A stretch of DNA of 64,000 nucleotides. It comes from Ailurus styani (Eukaryota; Chordata; Mammalia; Carnivora; Ailuridae). Every line of letters starts with the position of its first letter. The stretch's first letter is position 1. Positions 34,793 through 44,587 of the stretch are shown here, piece after piece. The stretch lies in assembly GCA_002007465.1 (NCBI GenBank), contig LNAC01000273.1:257643-321642 (forward strand), written 5' to 3'. The position numbers and the translations under genes were made by a program. The notes below the pieces were generated by a model that ran no database searches, was not told the DNA's origin, and saw only the letters and a program-made list of their open reading frames with translations.

Positions 34793-35459
34793 ATCTAAAC
34801 ATTTAATAGCCTCTTAGATGCTCAGTTAGCATAGTTACAGGTTAAAGATAAGGGAAGAATGATGATATCCCAGGGGAGGAAACTAGGCAGACTTATAGTG
34901 TGAGCTTAGGTCTAATGGTCTAATTCAGACTGAGATTCATTACATGAGGAAGGATGACAAGTACTATATTTTAGTTAAAATCATTAGTCCAAGTTAGCTA
35001 CTGTATTTCCTTTATATTAAATAAGTATTTATATTTATTTGAAAGCATTCTGTATAAAGCAATAGGTCTTAAGATTTTGGGGGTTATAAATTCTTTTTGG
35101 GAATCCAAGAAAAGCTCTGGACTCTCTCCCTAGACAAAATCACGCATTCAAAAAAAAGAAAAAACAACAACAACAACAGAAAACCAAAAAGACACCACAA
35201 GAAAATTTGTTCCCGAGTGCCCTGAAGCTCATTCATGGACAAACCTGTATCCCAGGTTAAGAACTTTTATAAAGGCGAAGCCCTTGAACAGTGACCTTCA
35301 GGGTCCAGAAGAGGCCTTTCAAGAAAAAAAAAAGTTTTATTTTAAGATTTAGAACAATAGACTCCTATACAACATAATCACAAATTCCATCCATTCCAAG
35401 GGACTGAACAGAACGAAACAAATACACACACAGAGCTGCCCCCTCTCTGTGGAGGTAAT
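34793..35459. other. Non-genic stretch, nothing recognised
   Basis: Contains a short CAA run at about 35165-35180 and an A-run at about 35323-35333. No named element. Confidence 0.4.
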
Positions 35460-35760
35460 GGAATTTTCATGCACACCCCACAGGGCAGAAGAATTCAAAG
35501 GCGCTTGTTTAAGCTAGAAGACCAGGAGCCGTGCGGCCGTATTGTGGCCATATCACACCGTGGTCACATCCAAAGAGTCACACACAGTAGGTTCACTGTG
35601 CTCGAACACATTAAACAAAGCAAAGATATGGGGTCCGTGCCCTGGAAGTCTAACATGAGCTTAAGGCATTTCCTTAACAAATTAAAAGAGAAATTACTGT
35701 CATTAATCACTCTCTGAATCCTTAAAATATTTTTTCCTTGGACCTAAAATTTAAGCTGAT
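35460..35760. promoter_or_regulatory. Candidate conserved noncoding element
   Basis: Repeat-free, with a local concentration of CpG between about 35500 and 35640 ('ccgtgcggccgtattgtggc', 'cacaccgtggtcacatcc') unusual for this AT-rich window. CpG retention and complex sequence fit a constrained element. The 82-codon frame at 35469-35717 has no recognisable family. Conservation not tested. Confidence 0.3.
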
Positions 35761-35789
35761 TACCAGCCATTCCCTGAGATGCAAAGGAA

Positions 35790-35833
35790 GGGGCTGGGTC
35801 GGGGCGGTTGTGGGGGGTGTGTGTGGAGGGGGG
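35790..35833 (+). other. G-rich tract with quadruplex pattern
   Basis: G-runs of 4, 3, 4 and 6 at 35790-35793, 35796-35798, 35801-35804 and 35812-35817, separated by loops of 2, 2 and 7 bases; a further six-G run lies at 35828-35833. This meets the standard four-run G-quadruplex rule on the + strand. A C-rich stretch (about 35864-35885) follows. Confidence 0.75.
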
Positions 35834-35889
35834 ACTTACGAGAGAAACGGGTGTCCTTTCTGACCCCTCCTCTCCCCTCTCCCCAGCAA

Positions 35890-36230
35890 CTGCTTCCTTC
35901 CCCTAATAGTTTCCTCCTTGCAATGGCAGAAAGAAAAAATATTGAACTTTCTAACTGAGCCAACTTCAGATTGCCAAACTAGAATCTGGAAGGTTGCTTT
36001 TTGAGATGCTTTTGCAGCCAAACAGATGTATTTCTAAATTTTACTTCACTTCATTCACTGGCTTCTCCTCCACTATATTTAGGATTCAATGCTCATTTTC
36101 TTATCATTTTCCATTTCATTGCTTTTGTTTCACATTTGAGTAACTGTAGGTCAAATGTACTCCAGATCTTCTGTTAAAGACATGTTAAAAATCAAATAGA
36201 AACTGTATGATTAACGACATGAATCATCTG
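35890..36230. other. Non-genic stretch, nothing recognised
   Basis: Unique-looking; overlapping antisense frames at 35760-35963 and 35836-36021 are chance. Confidence 0.35.
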
Positions 36231-36234
36231 TTTT

Positions 36235-36600
36235 TTAAAAACAGGAAAGTAAACAAGTGCTTGGTGAAGCCCCACCTGCTTCGCTGCTGTTGTGGTGCTG
36301 TGCCTATCATGAGGAAAACAATTCCCCCTTCTCAAGGCTGAACTAAAATTAGGCTCCACCTGCAAGATGTTAATGAAAACTTACACAGCTGCATTCCAGA
36401 AACAAGTTACCCAGATTGCTTTTGGAAAGCTCTGTGTAAAAGCAAACTTGTTAGCTCTTTGCCTAACTCCCAAAATGTAGTATTAATTTTAATGGCAATT
36501 ATTAGCACAATAACCAACTGATAAGTAATCTCAAAATAGATCCAATATTATCAAATAGGAAATATACTGTAATTTTATCATACATCCTGCCGGGTTTAAC
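36235..36600. promoter_or_regulatory. Candidate conserved noncoding element
   Basis: Complex, repeat-free sequence with E-box-like 'gccccacctgcttcg' and 'gctccacctgcaag', a 'ccagattgcttttgg' segment and homeodomain-type 'tattaattttaatggcaatt'. Typical of distal enhancers of developmental genes, but only by appearance. Confidence 0.3.
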
Positions 36601-37023
36601 CCCTTACTCACAAATGCGTACTTCCTGTCTCCTTTTTGGCACTTGTGCTCGAACGGAAGACATGAGAAAAAGTGAAGTCACAGGAATGGTCTGCGAACAG
36701 TTCTATTTAGCACGGGGCTCTTACCCCCATGCGGCTGAATGGGAAGAAGAATGGGAAGCACGTGCTTCCTTTGCCCTTGATTCCTTTTGCAGATTCTCAA
36801 GCTTTCTTTGGAAGAGACGCCTCAAATCGAAACCAAATCACATCAGACTCACAGTCACCCTTTTCTTGCAGATTTAAGATACAGCGGCCATTCATACATT
36901 CTCATCACAGAAAGGTGATCTCCCTGAACCATTTCCAGGTCAAGTCTTCACCACTCCATTCTATAGACCAAAGGACTCAGTTTTGATCCCCATTACTTTT
37001 CCAAATCATACTATAGTGCTTAC

Positions 37024-37027
<4 letters not shown>
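36601..37027. other. Non-genic stretch, unique sequence
   Basis: Two overlapping + frames (36614-36877 and 36729-36986) in different phases, neither recognised. Confidence 0.35.

Positions 37028-37074
<47 letters not shown>
37028..37074. repeat. (AG)n microsatellite, about 23 units
   Basis: Uninterrupted AG repeat of 47 bases, not attached to a SINE. Likely length-polymorphic. Confidence 0.97.
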
Positions 37075-37076
<2 letters not shown>

Positions 37077-37259
37077 TTACAGTTTAATTATTTACCAAAT
37101 TGTGCGTGTCTGAAATTAAAGAAGCTGTCGTTTGGGGATGGAGGATCTCTGCCTTTTAAAAGTCCCAGCCTTGAAAAAAAATTCCACTTCATCATTTCCT
37201 TTACTTGCAATTTAGTCTTATCAAAGGATCAGGAAATGCCTACAGTTGTTCCGATTTGA

Positions 37260-37740
37260 TCTATGTTCCCGATGTTGCATGTTATCTATAGATTCTTAAT
37301 ATTTTCACAATTACACCTTCGTAAAGCCTCTTTGGAACACTTTAAAAAATTGTTTCGCAGTCAAATAGGCCCAATTAGACCTCGAGCAGCAAATTTGGTT
37401 TCTGTCAGAGATTAAATAATGAAGAAAATAGCAATGCTAACAAGCACGAGGCTGCCTTTCATTACCCTATCTGATTTCATTAGCCTAATTCACGCTTATT
37501 AATTATTGGTCGGGTGAGATCATCAATGTAAGTATGCCAGCCTCACGATGGTTACATCTGGGGAATAGTCAGCCTTTTTCGGGACTTCTCCATGGTCCTC
37601 CGATGACCCTCCCATTTAATTTCCATTCCAGGCTGCTGCCCTATTCAATAAATGTATCTGAACCGCCTATGAAAGCAACACTGCCAGAATAAACATTTTG
37701 TTTACTACACAGCCCTGCTTGCAACTGTCAACAAAGAAAT
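37260..37740. promoter_or_regulatory. Candidate conserved noncoding element, homeodomain-rich
   Basis: Repeat-free block with 'tctgatttcattagcctaat', 'cacgcttattaattattgg', 'gggtgagatcatcaatgtaa' and several CpG ('cctcgagcagcaaa', 'ggtcctccgatgac'). The TAAT-core density and CpG retention are enhancer-like. It is the strongest-looking block of the 32.6-39.3 kb interval, though no alignment was possible. Confidence 0.38.
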
Positions 37741-37802
37741 ATAAAAGGAGATTTAAGTTTTCATTCCTAGATAGTGAACTCCTGTGTGTTTCTACAATGC
37801 AG

Positions 37803-37905
37803 GTCATTACTGTCTCGGCTGCCCCCCTGAGAGTGAGCAATTCTTGCACACGTTGTGACAAAGGGCTGCGGGTCTGGCAGTGTGGGAGTGGACGGGGCCA
37901 CTTAG
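37803..37905 (+). other. Weak candidate exon (103 bp)
   Basis: The interval follows a pyrimidine-containing stretch ending 'tctacaatgcag' (acceptor AG at 37801-37802) and ends 'cttag' before a consensus donor gtaagt (37906-37911). One frame is open across it (part of the 37698-37925 frame) and includes CTRCDKG, but no known domain. An alternative acceptor 'cattcctag' ends at 37770. More likely chance or a noncoding exon than protein-coding. Confidence 0.15.
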
Positions 37906-37911
37906 GTAAGT

Positions 37912-38514
37912 TTCATTCACTGTAGGAGCCCAAGGGAATAGCGTATCAAGGCAGCTGCACTGCCTCAGTTCACGGTGTAACTTTACACTATTTTCCCTTT
38001 AAGTCGCTACTAATCCCTTGGGTTTACATGTTTTGGGGGCTGCATCGGAGAAAAGCAGTGTGAAATTGCCTGAAAGCCTCCTTATAAATAAGACTTACGA
38101 TATAGACCAGCTCTGTTGATGAAAAGACTGAGAGAAATGCCTTTGAGGGCCCCAAGAGCCATTTTATGAGGCTCCCACTGTGATTTTTTCTTGGTCTCTA
38201 TCTGACGGGCAAGAAGAAATTACTAACTAGGTTAAAAAATCTCATTGGCCCTAAATTCAGTTAGAAATGAAGCCTAGCATTAACATAAATCCTGTCTACA
38301 TATTTACTAACTAATATTGCTTGTTTAAACTTGATCTTGTCTTTCTAAAAGATATCTTACTCCTTTTGACAAAGAGAAGAAGGAGACAGCAAACAAAGCA
38401 GGAAACTGGGATGTCACAGATGAGAACATTAGCCTAAGCTTCCAGGGGCTCTGGAAGGATTGTGCAAGGCACCAGTGTGGGCCATGTTTGTGCTTCATCT
38501 TCTCAGGTCGAGTC
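37912..38514. other. Non-genic stretch, unique sequence
   Basis: Continues the repeat-poor character of the interval. No element named. Confidence 0.35.
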
Positions 38515-38600
38515 TTTGATGTGTTATTGTTCCATTTTAAAGATGAGGGAACTGAGGCCAGTAAATGACAAACCCATTCATTTAGCATGGGAGTGTCTTA
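38515..38600 (-). repeat. MIR fragment, antisense
   Basis: Core 'ttccattttaaagatgaggg' followed by 'aactgaggccagtaaatgac', the antisense MIR core. Confidence 0.6.
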
Positions 38601-38899
38601 CTTCAAAAAAAATCGTGCTTCTCTTCTTCCTGCCAGTCAGAGAAGCTAGAGGAAGTGTTCCTACTAGCAAAGAGGACATGGAGAGACAATAGTAAAACTC
38701 CCTCATCGTTCCCAAGGGTTCTTCAGTATCACCAGTGGGTCTCTCCTGTTCACTCTTATGCTTCTGGAAATTGGTCTGGCTTCCGATCCTGTTCGTTTTA
38801 TGAAAACACTAACTCTTCTTACTCCTCCCATTTCCTAACACTCGGTCCAGTCCACCCCACCCTGCCGCCCTTTGGTTTTCCTACTCTCTAAATCCTCCT

Positions 38900-39050
38900 A
38901 CAATAGCCATTTGGAAACAATTTTGAGGTCCACCTACTTTCCTGTGCATCTGTCTTTTGTAATTTAGAGGTTAGGGACCTTGTGTTTTCTACTTGTCATG
39001 TTTATGCCTCATACTCTGTGGGTACCTAATAAATGCTGAATAATAGCAGC
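38900..39050 (+). repeat. L2 3' end fragment, sense
   Basis: Shows 'agaggttagggaccttgtgt', 'cctcatactctgtgggtacc' and 'taataaatgctgaataatag', the sense L2 terminus. Confidence 0.6.
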
Positions 39051-39111
39051 TTTAAGACAGTGCAGAACCGGAAACACAGGTTCTTATGTTTAGTATTTCA
39101 TCACCAGAGAG

Positions 39112-39200
39112 GAACATTTATTCACTGTCAGCACTACGCTAGGCACTAAATGAAGTTAATTACTGAAGCCGGGCTCCAAGACATTTTATTTTCTAGACAA
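39112..39200 (-). repeat. L2 3' end fragment, antisense
   Basis: Shows 'catttattcactgtcagcac' then 'tacgctaggcactaaatgaa'. Short and diverged. A run of about 20 A follows at 39200-39219. Confidence 0.45.
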
Positions 39201-39334
39201 AAAAAAAAAAAAAAAAAAGATTGCCATCGAATCTTCTCATTAAAATTCACAGCATCCTAAAGATATAGGTACTTTTTTTTTTTAGGTTTATGGTGATTGT
39301 GTGCAAATATTAATTTGGATAAGAATTAAGTTTC

Positions 39335-39530
39335 TTTTTTTTTTAAAGATTTTATTTTTTTATTTGACACAGAGAGAGAGAGAGAGAGATCACAAGTAGG
39401 CAGAGAGAGAGAGGAGGAAGCAGGCTCCCCAGTGAGCAGAGAGCCCGATGCGGGCCTCGATCTCAGGACCCTGAGACCATGACCTGAGCTGAAGGCAGAG
39501 GCTTTAACCCACTGAGCCACCCAGGTGCCC
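39335..39530 (-). mobile_element. CAN SINE, mustelid-type, antisense
   Basis: Near-consensus antisense copy: T-run, 'agattttatttttttattt', 'cacaagtaggcagagagag', 'gagcccgatgcgggcctcga', 'actgagccacccaggtgccc'. Perfect 14-bp duplication aagaattaagtttc at 39321-39334 and 39531-39544. The antisense frame at 39326-39532 is the translated SINE. Confidence 0.95.
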
Positions 39531-39544
39531 AAGAATTAAGTTTC

Positions 39545-40597
39545 GCTTAAAGAACTCAAACCTTCACCCAACAGAACAAATTCATACAATATTAAAAAGT
39601 AGAGAAACTCCTTTTGGGCGAGGGGCAATGCTAGAAGACTCATGAATTTAATGTCACCAAGAATGCCTGGATTCTAAAAAAGGTTGCCAAATACATTTGT
39701 TGGCTCTGTTGTTGGTAAGAATGGCTTCTCCGAATCTCAGCACAAGGTAAGTGTTGCTTCCACACCAGTTGTTGGAAGCCTAGGCTGTCAGTCCAAATGG
39801 ATGGTGGCCACTGGTCCTTGGACCTTCACGTTCTAACCCTGCGGCAGCATGGCTGACCATTCTCCAGGAAACAGCCTCTATAGGGGCTGAGCTGTTGCTG
39901 CGACCAGCTTTAAAACTCCACACTGTCGATCGCGGGTCACTGACCTTCCGCACTTCAGCACTCAAAACCTCAAGGCACACAGGTGCTCATCCCTCTAATA
40001 CTCAGTGGCTGGTGAGTATGATCACAAGGTGACTACCCCTCACTAATTTGCAACCTGGGTGAATAGAGAAATTAAAGGTCACTGTTCAGACCAACTGACT
40101 TCAGGGCGAGGTACTTTTTGTAGAAAGGGGAACCAAAGTACAAAGTGTGCTGAATGAGAAGTTTTTGAGACTCGATGATGAAGCCATATATAAACACCAG
40201 TTTGCTGTCACACGCATGTGCTATTTCCCCTTGTGCTTGCCCGCAAAGGGAAAGAATAGACTATCTCAAATTTGTTTTTCTAAGAATAATAAAAATACCT
40301 CTGGGTTCACTCTGTGTCTAAACAAGCAGAGTAAGCTGGAAAATTTCAAAGTTACACAATTTAGGCCAAAGATACATTTGCTTGTAATAGCAATATAATC
40401 GACTCAAAAGGTTTTTTTTTGTCCTGTTTTGTTTTGTTTTAGATTTCCCTAAAAAATGATCTCAATTCCATTTCTTTTGGTCCCCTGTATGGACAGAGGT
40501 TACGAATATACCGTAAAAATAGGAAGGTACTTGCAAATTCGGGATATTAATTCATGAGCAGACCTATTATAACGTCATCGATTTTTATTGTTGTTCC
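39545..40597. other. Non-genic stretch, nothing recognised
   Basis: Frames at 39780-39980 (-) and 40147-40398 (+) are not recognised. A T-rich run of GTTTT units sits at about 40410-40441. Confidence 0.35.
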
Positions 40598-41340
40598 CAA
40601 TCATTAATTTGGCAAATATTTATCAAATACTCCCTACCATATTCTTAGTTCTATGCTGTACAGTGGAGCTCATAGTCTGGTGTAGAGACAGACATGTAAA
40701 CAAGCAATTAATAAAATATGGTATGGTGTAATAGAAATAAGTCCTACAGAAATGATAAATTCTTCCTGTGTGCTCTAAGAAGGTGACATGTGGGAGATGA
40801 CATTTCAGCTGTGTCTTAAAGATGAATAGTTGTCCACTGTCAGAGGGTGGGAAATACATCATAGGCAAAGGGAACAGCAAGTGCAAAGATAGAAATCCAT
40901 GGGAAAGGATAGTAGAGTGCATTTATGACATAGTGTATATGATAAGTAGAAGATGATACTGAACCACCTAATGGTAAATGCCATTTTTTTTATCACTCTA
41001 GGGAAATTAAATTCTGTTTTATGGGCATCAGGAAATCATGAAGAGTCTTAAGCAGAAAATAGTATAATTATATTTATTCTACTAGAAAGAATTTTGCATA
41101 AAGAATGCGTTGGCAGCAGTTGAGTCTGTAAGTAAGGGTGAATTACATGGTCATCCTATTAGTCAAGGCGTAAGGCAACGAGGGTATCTCCTTGGGCAGT
41201 ATAAGAGAAGATGAAAAAGATGCAATAGAGAGAAAGGAGGTATAAATGAAGGACTTGATAACGAACACGACTAATACAATATGTGGGAGAGGGAGGTGAA
41301 CTTGAACAGTTGTCTAGATAGTGGTGCTCCTAATGGGGAA
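40598..41340 (-). repeat. Long L2 LINE remnant, antisense
   Basis: The longest continuous old LINE here: 'ttggcaaatatttatcaaat', 'acagacatgtaaacaagcaa', 'gaaggtgacatgtgggagat', 'aaagggaacagcaagtgcaa', 'tcatgaagagtcttaagcag', then decayed sequence to about 41340. The order matches antisense L2 3' UTR and terminal ORF sequence. The 99-codon antisense frame at 40623-40922 is part of it. Confidence 0.7.
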
Positions 41341-41369
41341 ATGACATTAACATTTTCTTGTCTTCCAAA

Positions 41370-41585
41370 TATTTCAGGAACTGTAATGAGTCATTTCCAT
41401 ATGTTAGTTTATTCAAGTCTCACAGTAACAATGTGACATAAACAATAGGGAGTTTTTCAGTATTTTGTATGGGGCTCAGGACACGCGAGGCAGTTGCCCA
41501 GCATCCCAACTAGAACACAATAGAGTCAGGGTCGGAATCTGTGCCTTCTAAAAGCCAGGGTGTTCTCCATACTTTTCAGGAATCC
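41370..41585 (-). repeat. MIR SINE, antisense
   Basis: Antisense pattern with 'gaggcagttgcccagcatcc', 'acacaatagagtcagggtcg' and 'gaatctgtgccttctaaaag'. Moderately decayed. Confidence 0.6.
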
Positions 41586-41737
41586 TGCTGGTAGTATTAA
41601 CGAGATTTCCCTGTTAAGACCCTGGTATGAAGTTCGAATCAAAGTAGACCACAAATGTGACTAATGAATGTTATGGCAGATTTAAGACTTTCGTCTTGAG
41701 GGAAATCACTTTTTTTTTTCTAAAACTGGACTATTTT

Positions 41738-41937
41738 GGGGCGCCTGGGTGACTCAGTTGTTAAGCATCTGCCTTCAGCTCGGGTCATGATCCCAGGGTC
41801 CTGGGATCGAGTCCCAGATTGGGGTCCTTGCTTAGTGGGAAGCCTGCGTCTCCCTCTCCCACTCCCCCTGTTTGTGTTCCCTCTCTCGCTGTCTCTCTCT
41901 CAGTCAAATAAATAAGTAAATAAAATCTTAAAAAAAG
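41738..41937 (+). mobile_element. CAN SINE, older subfamily, clean insertion
   Basis: Sense copy: 'ggggcgcctgggtgactcag', 'gcttagtgggaagcctgcgt', 'cccactccccctgtttgtgt', A-rich tail. Perfect 16-bp duplication aaaactggactatttt at 41722-41737 and 41938-41953. It lacks the mustelid-type 'gcctacttgtgat' tail. Confidence 0.95.
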
Positions 41938-41953
41938 AAAACTGGACTATTTT

Positions 41954-43169
41954 ATTACCATTTTTTTAACTGTTAAAAATTTTTAGATTTTTTTCCCTGC
42001 CAAAGAACAACATAAGAGAAAACAAACTTAAACTCCCATTGATTGGTTTGTAGTAAAAAAAAAAAATTGACATCTCTTTGCTAAAAAAAATTTTTTGCCA
42101 TAAGGGGTTCTGCTATAGAGATGAGGCCGAATGCATGGGTAGAATAATGGGTTTTCAAATAGCTCATCACTTGATTTCAACTCATTGGAGATTTGACTCT
42201 CAGTATTTCAATATGACTGATTCAGAATACTTAAGAAAATATATTGTCAAGTAAAAATATTTCTGTAGTTAGCTGAGCAAAAGTTTCTTCCTAACAAGCA
42301 CAGTGGGCTTTTATTTATTACATAATAGGGTATTAGATGGAAAAAAAAAAAAAGCTGTGCTTTTTCATGCTGAAGCCACTTCATTTTCCTGTCATTTCCA
42401 CTTCTCAGTTAGGTTATCTCATTCTAAGTACGGTGGATGCTGGATTTCCCTGTATCTTCTTTTGCTTTTGTGGTGATTGGGAAGGTATTCCTTTGCATGA
42501 GCTAGTGCACCTGGCCTGAGATCTGTGAAAGAGAATAGGATGAAAAAAAAAAAAAATGACATGGCCTCCAGCATTTTCTTCTTTCTTTCTTTTTTACTTT
42601 CTTTTATTTATTTTTTTTTATTTTTCATATGAAACATTTTCCTGCAAGGATCTTCTATATACAGTTGGAGGATGCTTTTGATATGTAGATCAAGCAAAAT
42701 GGTAAATACATAGCCCTCTCTTTTCAAACATCCCCTTATTCTACAATGTGCCTGTAGTGTCACTTTCTTTGATTTCCATGAGGCTTGCCCTTGGGTTTGT
42801 ATTGTAGCTTGGTATCTTTCCATTGTCCCTGACCACAAAAAATTCCTTTTTAGAAACTGCATTCAGAGTGTAATCCATCAAGCTTTAGCTCCTCTTTCTC
42901 CTTCCTTCTGGAAGATTTAGTGACTAAGTCTTTGCTTTGATTTTCTTTCTCTGACTTTGAGGGCTCTCACTTTCTCTTCTAATTGCTACAGTGTGGTGTC
43001 CCCTTTTGCTGGGGAGTAAACAAAAACAGAAACACTCAGTGAAGAGACAAACCGGCTCAGGAACTCTCGTGCCTGACTAGCTGATGGATGGCAAGGTCTG
43101 GCTTTCAGGAAAGAGATCTTCCCACCACACAATGTCACCTCAATTTCAGGATGGACTCTGCCAGGCAGG
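41954..43169. other. Non-genic stretch with T-rich patch
   Basis: Low-complexity T-rich sequence at about 42576-42625. Frames at 42337-42519, 42608-42862 and 42986-43192 are not recognised. Confidence 0.4.
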
Positions 43170-43360
43170 GTGGTTAAATGCTTTACATGCATTAGAATCC
43201 TCCAACCAACCTACATAGGCCTTGTTATCATCATTGTTTCTGATTACGGAATTGAACCTAGAGGAGATGAAGCATCTTTCTCAAGGTCATTCAACTAGTA
43301 AGTGAGAGAACTGGTCGGTAAACCCAAGTTTTTTTCATTTCAGTGCCTGAATTTAAATGA
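43170..43360 (-). repeat. MIR SINE, antisense
   Basis: Antisense MIR: 'aaatgctttacatgcattag', 'gaattgaacctagaggagat', 'ttctcaaggtcattcaacta', 'gtaagtgagagaactggtcg'. Confidence 0.7.
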
Positions 43361-44065
43361 CTAATTTATATATTTTTTCATCTGAAATCTTCTTCATGCC
43401 ATTGTAAAGGAGTTCTCTGAATTGGAGAAGTAGATTGTCATTATACCATTTCTTGAGTTCTTATACTCCAGAGAGTATATTTCTCTGAAGCCGGTGGACT
43501 TGTTCACAATTTTCTAAAAATAGGCAAAATGGAAGAGTTGCCAAGGTCACCCATTAAAAGAAAAAGGAAAGCAGAAAAGAAAGTATATAAACCTATATAT
43601 TTTATTGTAATAAATTAAAGTTAAAAATGAACCAGGGGTGAAGCACTAATTTGGGCTCTGATTCTCTATTGGCCTGTCTTATTTAGTTTCCTACAATAGT
43701 AAGCAGCATACAGAAATGATCATTGGATGTATTTTTATTTATATGTTAGTTTGAGTAGTACACTATTTTATAAACTACAAATACTATTTGGAATGCAAAT
43801 GGAGGTATCTTGACATATCAGCTATCCTATGAGCTATATATGGAATATACATGATTCTATTTATTCTCAAGACAAGAGAGGTAAGTGTTCCATGGATTTT
43901 TAAAAATAAGAAAAACACCATTAAAATGGTTAAATTTTCCATATTAAAGAGATTTATTAGACACAAAGCATACTTTAAACTGTGATTTTCTCTTATCCAA
44001 ATTGTATTCAAATACTAAATTTTGAAATATTGCCAGGGCTCTAATACTTTATAGTAATCATTTAC
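43361..44065. other. Non-genic stretch, nothing recognised
   Basis: AT-rich. The 75-codon antisense frame at 43784-44011 has no recognisable domain. Confidence 0.4.
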
Positions 44066-44081
44066 CATAGGTTGTTTCTTA

Positions 44082-44276
44082 TTTTTTTTTAAAGATTTTA
44101 TTTATTTATTTGACAGAGAGAGATCACAAGTAGGTAGAGAGGCAGGCAGAGAGAGGAGGAAGCAGGCTCTCTGCTAAGCAGAGAGCCCGATGCGGGGCCT
44201 CGATCCCAGGACCCTGAGATCATGACCTGAGCCAAAGGCAGAGGCTTTAACCCACTGAGCCACCCAGGTGCCCCAT
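44082..44276 (-). mobile_element. CAN SINE, mustelid-type, antisense
   Basis: Near-consensus antisense copy: 'aagattttatttatttattt', 'cacaagtaggtagagaggca', 'agcagagagcccgatgcggg', 'actgagccacccaggtgccc'. Perfect 16-bp duplication cataggttgtttctta at 44066-44081 and 44277-44292. Confidence 0.96.
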
Positions 44277-44330
44277 CATAGGTTGTTTCTTAAAAAGTCA
44301 ATATGGTGATTGGGTGATCTTAATTCATTC

Positions 44331-44587
44331 ACAATGCATTCATCCATAGTCATTGACAATTAGAAAGGTTTAATTCAAGCATTATACACTATACCTTTAT
44401 TATGAGAAAGCACTGGGTTAGGCACTGTTTGGAAAAATAACAGTAAAAATACATTTAANACAATGCACTCATCCATAGTCATTGACAATTAGAAAGGTTT
44501 AATTCAAGCATTATACACTATACCTTTATTATGAGAAAGCACTGGGTTAGGCACTGTTTGGAAAAATAACAGTAAAAATACATTTAA
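44331..44587. repeat. Duplicated segment around a single-n assembly join
   Basis: Copy 1 at 44331-44458 and copy 2 at 44460-44587 are each 128 bases and differ at one position (gcatt versus gcact), with the single ambiguous base at 44459 exactly between. This is the mark of two overlapping contigs or alleles placed end to end. A diverged L2-like piece lies inside the unit ('cactgggttaggcactgttt'). Confidence 0.9.

Noticed and set aside
44331..44587. Genuine tandem duplication or segmental duplication
   Set aside because: The split falls exactly at a single ambiguous base and recurs twice elsewhere, so an assembly join explains it better.
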